Shown here: positions 1-5,359 of the stretch, piece by piece
Numbering within the stretch: the first letter of the stretch is position 1
Layout of the letters: the number at the start of each line of letters is the position of its first letter
DNA from: Verrucomicrobiota bacterium
Lineage (GTDB): Bacteria; Verrucomicrobiota; Verrucomicrobiia; Chthoniobacterales; UBA10450
DNA length: 6,002 nucleotides
Direction of reading: 5' to 3'
Assembly: GCA_003219945.1 (NCBI GenBank)
Contig: QHQV01000382.1
Location: 1-6,002, forward strand
Notes under the pieces: generated by a model
Told to the model about the DNA's origin: nothing
Database searches by the model: none
Seen by the model: only the letters and a program-made list of their open reading frames with translations
Translations under genes and position numbers: made by a program

Positions 1-231
1 GAGTTGTTCGATCAGCCAGCGGGAATAGTAAATGCCGACATAAAGTTGGTCGCCGGCACGCCGCAAAAAAGTGCGCGCGAGTTCGCTCAGTTCCCGGGCC
101 GATTTTCCCGCGAGCATCGACAACTGCGCGCAGCGCGTCCGATCAATCAGGCAATCTTCCAGATTGATCCCGACCTGCGCGTATGTGCGTTCAAATAATC
201 GCTGGATTTGGCTGAAGAGTGTCTCGTTCAC
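1..231 (-). CDS. Unrecognised protein, N-terminal 77 residues (runs off the left edge)
   Basis: This leftward reading frame is open from a GTG at 231-229 to the window edge, 77 codons without a stop. It begins VNETLFSQIQRLFERTYAQV and its visible end is GIYYSRWLIEQL. The GTG overlaps the TGA of the upstream gene in the four bases GTGA (231-228), the classic arrangement of translationally coupled genes, and this decides the start. The peptide looks mainly alpha-helical, with regularly spaced Leu, Arg and Glu, two Cys (C27 and C34), and no signal peptide or membrane segment, so a cytoplasmic protein is likely. I do not recognise the family. Coupling suggests that it works with the product of the 228-920 gene. 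Confidence that it is coding rests on the overlap and natural-looking composition; the opposite-strand frames here are short. Confidence 0.6.
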   Translation of the reverse strand, partial: MNETLFSQIQRLFERTYAQVGINLEDCLIDRTRCAQLSMLAGKSARELSELARTFLRRAGDQLYVGIYYSRWLIEQL

Positions 232-920
232 AAAGAAATCGAGGGACGCGTGTCTTCGTCCAGATTGAGCAATTGATCGGAAAGCTGATTCAGCGCGAGC
301 CGGACCTCGCGAAATCGATCCGCCAATCCTTCGAACACGTCATCCAGTTCGCAACGGCGCGCCACCATATGCGAGGATACAAGTTGATAGTTCGTCCGGC
401 CCACCTGCTCGTAAAACTTGATGTCTGGTCCGCCACGCAGACTACGCCGTTGAGTGTTCTCGTGAAAAATTCCGCTGATGAACAGCGAGTAATTGCCAAT
501 GTGCGCCCGAAGCAAAAACGCCTGCTCTGGAGTGGCGCGATTCAGCGCAATCAGGATATCGGAAATGTATTGTTCGGCGAGGTGATGTGTCTCCTCGGAA
601 ATCTGGAGGCGGCTCGCGCGCGAAAATGTTTCCAACAACGACGCGACGTAATCGCAAAGCTTCCGGTCCCCGATTCCGCCCTGTTGCAGGACGTGGCGAG
701 CGAGTACATAAAAGTAAAACTGAGACGAGATGTGCAGTTGGCCGCAGTGATTCAGAATAGCGTCGACCAACCGCGGATGATCCAGAATGGAATCGCGCGT
801 TTCGACATCGCTCAACAGATCGACAAGAGAAACTTGGTCGGTTTGCGAACGCGCCAGCGTGCGCACAATGAAGTCGAAATCGGCTGCGGTAAACCGCGCC
901 CGACAATTCGCCCTGACCAT
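228..920 (-). CDS. Unrecognised helical protein, about 230 residues
   Basis: A leftward frame of 230 codons, starting at ATG 920-918 (MVRANCRARF) and ending at TGA 230-228. The product is a soluble, probably all-helical protein without signal peptide or transmembrane stretch. Notable segments are HPRLVDAILNHCGQLHISSQ (about residues 48-67), FYFYVLARHVLQQGGIGDRK (68-87), and a C-terminal helix rich in Leu, Asn and Asp. I cannot assign it to a family. The opposite strand carries a slightly longer open frame (219-995), but that translation has the Arg/Gln/His-rich look of a shadow, and the GTGA overlap with the next leftward gene supports this strand. In-frame sequence upstream of the ATG is open only as far as a TGA about 13 codons earlier, so the start could lie slightly upstream at a non-ATG codon (ATT, seven codons before, would give an IAHYEVP extension). 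No clear Shine-Dalgarno site precedes the ATG. It lies 147 bases downstream of aspS in the same direction and may be co-transcribed with it. Confidence 0.65.
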   Translation of the reverse strand: MVRANCRARFTAADFDFIVRTLARSQTDQVSLVDLLSDVETRDSILDHPRLVDAILNHCGQLHISSQFYFYVLARHVLQQGGIGDRKLCDYVASLLETFSRASRLQISEETHHLAEQYISDILIALNRATPEQAFLLRAHIGNYSLFISGIFHENTQRRSLRGGPDIKFYEQVGRTNYQLVSSHMVARRCELDDVFEGLADRFREVRLALNQLSDQLLNLDEDTRPSISL

Positions 921-1067
921 CGGGACTTCATAATGCGCAATGAAGCCGCCTATGGCAAGTCATATATCCGCTTTCCAGTGTTCCTGCTTTCCTGATTCAA
1001 ATCTGCCTTGATACGCGCCTGCAACGGACGCGAATCGGCCGCCAATTATTTCAAACCTATCGAGGAA

Positions 1068-2854
1068 TTAGTTGGGAGGCAGAGGCGCGCGGCCCTCCGA
1101 CTTGTCTCCCGCCAGTTTAATTCCCAACTCCCGTAGCTGCTTTGGATCGATTTCCGAAGGCGATTGCGACATGAGGTCCATGCTGCGGTTGTTCTTTGGG
1201 AAAGCCATAACATCACGAATGCTTTGTTCGCCGCAGATCAGCATCACCAGCCGATCGAAACCGAACGCGATGCCGCCGTGCGGCGGCGCGCCGAGCCGAA
1301 GCGCGCGCAGCAAATGGCCGAATTGCGCTTGTTGAGCTTCGGAGGTGATGCCCAGCGCTTCGAACATTTTTTCCTGCAACTTCGGCTCGTAGATTCGCAT
1401 GCTGCCGCCGCCAATCTCAACGCCGTTCAGAACAACGTCGTAAGCCTCGGCGCGAACCTCAGGAAATTTCTTCGCGTCAAACAGCGACATGTCTTCGGCT
1501 TTGGGTCGAGTGAATGGATGATGCATCGCGTTCCATTTGTTCTCGTCCGGATAAGCGGAAAGTCTGTGACCCAAAGAAAATTCCAAGTTTCGCCAGCAGG
1601 CATAAGCTTTTGCATCTCTGCGATACGCAGGCGTAATCGCCCGAGGACCTGGCAGGCGATTTCCCACTTGTCAGCAGCGAAAAAAACGCAGTCGCCCTCC
1701 TCTATGTTCAGCTCTGATTGCAATGCGGTCTTCTCGGCATCACTGAAAAACTTCACGATTGGCGATTTCCATTCGCCGTTCTCGACCTTGATGAAGGCGA
1801 GACCCTTGGCGCCGTGCAGCTTGGCAATTTCAGTAAGCTCGTCGGCCTGGCCAATGGTGATTCCGGCAAAACCTTTTCCGTTGAATGCTTTCACCACGCC
1901 GCCGGCGTCGAGCGTGCCGCGAAAAACTTTGAAACTGCTGTTTCGAAAAATTTCGCCAACTTCGACCACCTCCATTTCAAATCGGCGATCAGGTTTATCG
2001 CTGCCGTAGCGATCGAGCGCTTCGCGATATGTAAGTCGGTCAAATGGCGTTTTGATGTCGATGTCGCGCGCGGCCTTGAAAATCGCCGCGAGCATTCCTT
2101 CGGTGACGGCAAAAATGTCGTCGGGCGTAACGAACGACGCTTCAATGTCGATCTGCGTAGACTCCGGTTGCCGGTCCGCACGCAAATCCTCGTCGCGAAA
2201 ACATTTTGCGATCTGGAAATATTTTTCCACGCCAGCAACCATCAGCAGCTGTTTGTATTGCTGCGGGGCCTGCGGCAGCGCGTAGAATTTTCCCGGCGTG
2301 ACGCGGCTCGGCACCAAAAAATCACGTGCCCCTTCCGGCGTGCTCTTCGACAGAATCGGCGTTTCAACTTCCACGAAGCCCTGGCTGTCGAGGTAGTCGC
2401 GCGTTGCTTTTGCGGCCCGATGGCGAATCCGCAAATTGCGCGCGAAGCGTGGCCGACGCAGATCCAAATAACGATGCGTCATCCGCAAATCTTCATTCTG
2501 CGGCTCGGCATCGAGCGGGAAAGGCAGCGGGTCGGCACGATTCAAAATCCGCAGCTCGTTAGGGATGATTTCAATGTCGCCGGTCGCGAGGTTTGGATTT
2601 TCCGTGCCGGGCGGACGTGCGGCGACCGCGCCCGAAACTTGAATAACATCTTCGCCGCGCAGCGTGTGCGCTTGCTTAGCAAGCTCGGCATTTTCCTCCG
2701 GACGAAAAACCACCTGGGTCAGTCCCTGGCGGTCGCGCAGATCAATGAAAATCACACCGCCGTGGTCGCGGGTGACATTTACCCATCCGGCAAGCGTGAC
2801 CTGCCTGCCGATATCGCTTTTGTGAAGTGAATTGCAGTGGTGTGTGCGAAACAT
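1068..2854 (-). pseudogene. aspS: Aspartyl-tRNA synthetase, interrupted by a frameshift
   Basis: Encodes the class IIb enzyme that charges tRNA-Asp with aspartate in the cytoplasm. The first frame (ATG 2854 to about 1550) gives the N-terminal OB-fold anticodon-binding domain (about residues 1-110), the start of the catalytic domain with ATPEGARDFLVPSR-like flipping-loop sequence (STPEGARDFLVPSR, 171-184), motif 2 (CFRDEDLRADRQPESTQID, 218-236) and the bacterial GAD insertion (about 285-420). The second frame (about 1545 to TAA 1070-1068) continues with HHPFT, the GGGSMRI motif and class II motif 3 (GIAFGFDRLVML). Full span is 1787 bases, about 595 codons, the normal size for bacterial AspRS, but it is not a multiple of three. 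As read, the first frame runs out of phase to a stop at 1427. Start: MFRTHHCNSL matches the usual AspRS N terminus; the in-frame extension to 2980 is translated palindromic repeat, and MTQN (ATG 2866) is a possible alternative. Residue 232 is Ser where Phe is usual (QPEFTQ). Since aspS is essential, a sequencing or assembly error is as likely as real decay. Confidence 0.9.
1536..1552 (-). other. Frameshift site within aspS
   Basis: Reading leftward, the first frame ends its AspRS match at WVTDFPLI (ATC at 1552-1550) and would continue RTRTNGTRC. The second frame picks the match up with DENKWNAMHHPFT, starting at GAC 1547-1545. Only 17 bases lie between the Leu codon of FPL and the Trp codon of NKW. 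From remembered homologs, about 6 to 9 residues are expected there, so 1, 4, 7 or 10 bases appear to be missing. No slippery heptamer or downstream pseudoknot is evident, which argues against programmed frameshifting. Confidence 0.85.
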
Positions 2855-2861
2855 GTTTTGT

Positions 2862-2952
2862 GTCATTCCGAGCGAAGTCGAGGAATCCCGGTACGAAACC
2901 CTGAGTATCTCCGCGGGATCCGTCGACTCCGCTGCACTCCGCTCAGGATGAC
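2862..2952. repeat. Palindromic dispersed repeat, copy 1
   Basis: A 91-base imperfect inverted repeat. The left arm (2862-2890) begins GTCATTCCGAGCGAAGTCGA and the right arm (2914-2952) ends CTCCGCTCAGGATGAC; the arms fold on each other around a short unconserved centre. A second copy in the same orientation is at 5235-5326. Sequences of this kind are scattered through many soil-bacterial genomes and give spurious peptides containing HPERSAAES when translated, as happens here in the frame upstream of aspS. No transposase is nearby and no target duplication is evident. The left end lies only seven bases upstream of the aspS ATG, so the repeat supplies most of the aspS leader and would be transcribed as a hairpin in any hisS-aspS message. 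Confidence 0.85.
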
Positions 2953-3010
2953 AAGCTGGATTGCGCTTGCAAGTGCGCAACTTGCGCCCCGAAGAGGTTC
3001 ACGGCGAGGC

Positions 3011-3214
3011 TTAGCTAGGTTGCGAGCGAATACGCGTGATATGCAGAGGAGAAAGGATGTGGATGGTCCCTCTGTCGTCTTCGATTACGGCTCGCCGCTC
3101 TCGCACCCAAACGTGATCAGGATGCGGGATCGGAATTTCAGTTCCGCTGCTCAATTCAATCCAGAAAGGCTCGAACGGAACCTTACGCACCGCCTCTCGA
3201 AGCTCGTTCAGCAT
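3011..3214 (-). CDS. Small conserved-type protein of unknown function
   Basis: A leftward frame ending at TAA 3013-3011. Starting at ATG 3214-3212 it gives 67 residues beginning MLNELREAVRKVPFEPFWIE, followed by SSGTEIPIPHPDHVWV and a strand-rich C-terminal half ending near HITRIRSQPS. The layout (LREA, then F-x-PF-x-I-x-L, a short Ser/Gly turn, I-x-HP, then an acidic beta region) resembles small hypothetical proteins I recall from planctomycete and verrucomicrobial genomes; no function is known to me. A TTG at 3247-3245 would add 11 residues (MIANLICYSHC) and overlaps the hisS TGA in the bases TTGA, which might allow coupling. I prefer the ATG because the family-like sequence starts there. 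Neither start has a clear Shine-Dalgarno site. It lies between hisS and aspS and is probably co-transcribed with them. No signal peptide or membrane segment is present. Confidence 0.7.
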   Translation of the reverse strand: MLNELREAVRKVPFEPFWIELSSGTEIPIPHPDHVWVRERRAVIEDDRGTIHILSPLHITRIRSQPS

Positions 3215-3243
3215 ACAATGACTGTAACAGATTAGATTCGCGA

Positions 3244-4479
3244 TCAAAGCAGCTCGGCCACTCGATCCCCGAGCTTCTCACCAGGCACAAGCTCTTGCTC
3301 ACCCGTTGCCATATTCTTGATTTTCACCTGCGGCCACTCATCTCCATAAAGGAGCGCGATGCGCGCGCCCAAATCTTCGGCGGCTTGGAACTGCCGGGCG
3401 ACTTTGGTTTGCGTGAGCGGGTAATCGATGCGATAGCCGCGGTCGCGTAATTGCTGGATCTGTGCGAGCGCGTTGGCACGGCGTTGTTCCTTTGCGATAA
3501 CGACGTAGATGTCAATTCTGCTGTCATTCGCTATTGATTTCTGCATCGCTTCACGTGTTCGTGGGATTTCATTGATCAATTCGCCGAGAACGACATCCCC
3601 CATTGCAAAACCAAGCGCAGGCAGCGAAAGCGTGTCATCGCTCAGCTGCGAAATGAGATTATCATACCGCCCGCCACCGGCAATTGCCCGAAACTTCCCG
3701 GCACGATCGAACACCTCGAACACGATTCCGGTGTAATAGGCAAGCCCACGAACGATTCCCACATGAACTGCCACGAAATCGGCGAGGCCGCGAGCCCGCA
3801 GCCCCTCCACGAGTTGCTCCAGCTTTGCGCTTTTGCCGCCGCTCTTCAGTGTCGCGAAGATGGGATCGGCCAGGTCCCCGAGTTTTTCTGCCGTCTTCTC
3901 ACGCGGCTCGCGCGCGGATTTATCGATCGCTTGCAGTAAATCCTCCCAGCGCTCAGCAGGCACCTTCTTGTCGCGGAAAAAATCAGTCCAAAATTCGCGG
4001 TCGCTAATCCGGACGATGAAATCTTTTTCGGTAAATCCGAATGCACGCAGGACATCAATGCAAAGCGCAACCAGTTCGATGTCCGCAGCGAGATGCTTCT
4101 CGCCAATGATGTCGCAATTGAGCTGAAAATGTTCGCGCAACCGGCCGGGCTGTTGCTTCTCGTATCGGAAAAATTGTCCGATAGAGAACCATTTGAGTGG
4201 TTTCTTGAATTCGCGTTCGTGCACCGCAACCACACGAGCAAGCGTGGGCGTGAGTTCAGGACGCAGCGCGACTTCACGTTCGGCTTTGTCTGTGAAATTG
4301 AAAAGCTGCTCGACAATTTCGGCGCCGCTTTTCTTCTTGTACAGCTCGGTCGTTTCCAGAGGAGGGCCGTCCCACTCGACGAAGCCGTAGCGGCGGGCGA
4401 CCTCACGCCAGCGCGCGAAAATGTAATTGCGCCGGCAATCCTCGGGCAGGAAATCGCGAAAACCGGGTAAACTCTGCAT
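3244..4479 (-). CDS. hisS: Histidyl-tRNA synthetase (divergent subtype)
   Basis: Class II synthetase that activates histidine with ATP and attaches it to tRNA-His, acting as a cytoplasmic homodimer. From ATG 4479 the protein has 411 residues, within or slightly below the usual 410-430. It opens with the typical MQSLPGFRDFLPED; REVALRPELTPTLAR (about 68-82) and motif 2 FRYEKQQPGR (104-113) follow. The HisA signature at 242-254 reads IVRGLAYYTGIVF, with catalytic Arg244 kept but Ala246 where most bacterial enzymes have Asp. Motif 3 (290-297) reads GFAMGDVVL, lacking the common ER pair. The C-terminal anticodon-binding domain (about 321-411) is intact, so this is a true HisRS, not the HisZ paralogue. 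The frame stays open to GTG 4533, with ATG 4521 also possible; I chose 4479 because homologs begin at the LPGFRDF segment, although no Shine-Dalgarno site precedes it. The stop overlaps a possible TTG start of the next gene. Confidence 0.95.
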   Translation of the reverse strand: MQSLPGFRDFLPEDCRRNYIFARWREVARRYGFVEWDGPPLETTELYKKKSGAEIVEQLFNFTDKAEREVALRPELTPTLARVVAVHEREFKKPLKWFSIGQFFRYEKQQPGRLREHFQLNCDIIGEKHLAADIELVALCIDVLRAFGFTEKDFIVRISDREFWTDFFRDKKVPAERWEDLLQAIDKSAREPREKTAEKLGDLADPIFATLKSGGKSAKLEQLVEGLRARGLADFVAVHVGIVRGLAYYTGIVFEVFDRAGKFRAIAGGGRYDNLISQLSDDTLSLPALGFAMGDVVLGELINEIPRTREAMQKSIANDSRIDIYVVIAKEQRRANALAQIQQLRDRGYRIDYPLTQTKVARQFQAAEDLGARIALLYGDEWPQVKIKNMATGEQELVPGEKLGDRVAELL

Positions 4480-4533
4480 AAGGAGAGTGTTACGTTGTTC
4501 GGGCACAGGTGCGTTGATCATCGCCGCAGACAC

Positions 4534-4648
4534 AACCGCCGGAGATAGAATTTACGATATGAGGACGAACCTGAACAAACTCCCGTGTTAATGGACCGGG
4601 AAGATACACGATAGAGAACATCCATTGAATCAAAGCAGAGGGAGAAAT
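4534..4648. promoter_or_regulatory. Divergent intergenic region between hisS and the secreted-protein gene
   Basis: About 115 bases separate the leftward hisS frame from the rightward secreted-protein gene, so promoters for both should lie here. Leftward, a weak sigma70-like pair can be read: TTGTTC (4578-4573) and TAAATT (4554-4549), 18 bases apart, which would start transcription near 4542. Rightward I see no convincing -35/-10 pair. No T-box specifier or antiterminator sequence, which controls many Firmicutes synthetase genes, is visible upstream of hisS. The location is firm; the boxes are tentative. Confidence 0.3.
4638..4644 (+). promoter_or_regulatory. Shine-Dalgarno site GAGGGAG
   Basis: GAGGGAG lies four bases before ATG 4649 (AAAT spacer). 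It decides the start of the secreted-protein gene in favour of 4649 over the in-frame TTG at 4625, which would lie upstream of this site and spoil the signal peptide N terminus. It is the only clear ribosome binding site in the window. Confidence 0.7.
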
Positions 4649-5083
4649 ATGAAACAAATCAGATTAACCAAAATATTGGCAGCAGGCTTGGTTTGCGCCG
4701 CATCGCTGGGAATAGCGCTCGCGCAGACCACAACCACTACAACGAGCACCGACCCCGTAACGGGTACGACCACAAGCCAGCAGACGACTACCAGCGCCGC
4801 GGGAAACATTGTCACCTACACCCCCGACTCGGATTACTTCATGTTCCGAACAACGTCGGCTGCGGCGCCCGTGCGTTATTATTACACGAAGGATACCACG
4901 GTGGTTGATCCGGCGGGTCGCACTGTAACCTGGTCGGCGGTCCGCCCGGACACGCCAGCCACTGTTTACTACTCAACAGTGGGCGATCGGGTTGTAGTGC
5001 GCAAAGTAGTATTAGCCCAGCCCCGGCCTGCCGCTGTGATTAAACAGGAGGAAACGACTACCACCACTACCACAAGGCCGTAG
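4649..5083 (+). CDS. Small secreted threonine-rich protein
   Basis: From ATG 4649, 144 residues. The N terminus MKQIRLTKILAAGLVCAASL is a typical Sec signal peptide: Lys/Arg-rich n-region, hydrophobic core, and a likely cleavage after ALA before QTTTTTT (about residue 26). The Cys at position 16 is not in a lipobox, so lipoprotein processing is unlikely. The mature protein has a Thr/Ser-rich segment (TTTTTTSTDPVTGTTTSQQT), a beta-rich core (about 55-125) with Tyr-rich strands such as VRYYYTKDTTVVDPAGR and TVYYSTVGDRVVVRKVV, and a Thr-rich tail (EETTTTTTTRP). The core looks like a small all-beta domain; similar hypothetical exported proteins occur in verrucomicrobial genomes as far as I recall, without known function. 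The Thr tracts could be flexible linkers or glycosylation sites, which is inference. It is monocistronic: divergent from hisS and closed by the terminator at 5116-5145. Confidence 0.85.
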   Translation: MKQIRLTKILAAGLVCAASLGIALAQTTTTTTSTDPVTGTTTSQQTTTSAAGNIVTYTPDSDYFMFRTTSAAAPVRYYYTKDTTVVDPAGRTVTWSAVRPDTPATVYYSTVGDRVVVRKVVLAQPRPAAVIKQEETTTTTTTRP

Positions 5084-5115
5084 CGATAGAGTTGTTTCCC
5101 AAGTAGAAACTGCAA

Positions 5116-5145
5116 GCGCCCGCGAAACTCGCGGGCGCCTTTTTT
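5116..5145 (+). terminator. Intrinsic (Rho-independent) terminator
   Basis: A perfect 10-base-pair stem, GCGCCCGCGA (5116-5125) with TCGCGGGCGC (5129-5138), closed by the three-base loop AAC. One C and then six T (5140-5145) follow. It starts 33 bases after the stop of the secreted-protein gene and should end that transcript, isolating uvrC from it. No A-tract precedes the stem, so it is directional. Confidence 0.93.
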
Positions 5146-5234
5146 GCACATTCCACGCTTCGCTTCAATTGGTTAGCTGATCGTTCTCGCGCGGTCGAGT
5201 CAATGAGCCGCCATCAGCGTGGAGGCGCTCGACT

Positions 5235-5326
5235 GTCATCCTGAGCGAAGTCGAGGGACCCCGTGGAGGAACCCTTCGGTAATTTCACGGGATTCTTCCA
5301 CTCCGCTGCGCTCCGCTCAGAATGAC
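5235..5326. repeat. Palindromic dispersed repeat, copy 2
   Basis: A 92-base imperfect inverted repeat in the same orientation as the copy at 2862-2952. The left arm (5235-5265) begins GTCATCCTGAGCGAAGTCGA and ends CCCCGTG. The right arm (5286-5326) begins CACGGGATTC and ends CTCCGCTCAGAATGAC. The outer arms are close to copy 1, while the central loop is unrelated, as expected if selection or mobilisation acts on the folded ends. It ends 33 bases upstream of the uvrC ATG, so it lies in the uvrC promoter or leader. The 89 bases before it (5146-5234) hold nothing I recognise. Confidence 0.85.
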
Positions 5327-5359
5327 GGACAAACAATCCTCGCGTACTTTCACAGCCGA

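Noticed and set aside
219..995. A 258-codon rightward open frame over the left-hand unknown gene
   Set aside because: Its translation is rich in Arg, Gln and His without domain-like pattern, and the leftward frame is supported by a four-base overlap with the next leftward gene. I treat it as an antisense shadow in GC-rich DNA.
1536..1667. Programmed ribosomal frameshift in aspS
   Set aside because: No slippery heptamer, internal Shine-Dalgarno-like stimulator or pseudoknot is evident, and residues also seem to be missing at the junction; an indel or sequence error fits better.
1718..2830. A 370-codon rightward open frame opposite aspS
   Set aside because: The leftward strand encodes unmistakable AspRS over the same bases; the rightward peptide is a shadow.
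2855..2980. A 42-residue N-terminal extension of AspRS containing HPERSAAES
   Set aside because: It is the translation of the palindromic repeat; AspRS homologs begin at the MFRTHHC segment.
4534..4640. T-box riboswitch upstream of hisS
   Set aside because: The space is short and I see no conserved T-box antiterminator sequence or terminator hairpin on the leftward strand.
4694..4698. Lipoprotein signal at the Cys of the secreted protein
   Set aside because: The residues before Cys16 (AGLV) do not fit a lipobox, while a normal signal peptidase I site follows at ALA-Q.
5150..5233. Short inverted repeats (CCACGCT with AGCGTGG; GTCGAG with CTCGAC) between the terminator and the second repeat
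   Set aside because: The stems are six or seven bases with long loops, within chance expectation for this composition.
2862..5326. The two repeats as ends of a composite transposon or as a CRISPR array
   Set aside because: They are direct copies 2.3 kb apart flanking ordinary housekeeping genes, without transposase, target duplication or regular spacers.
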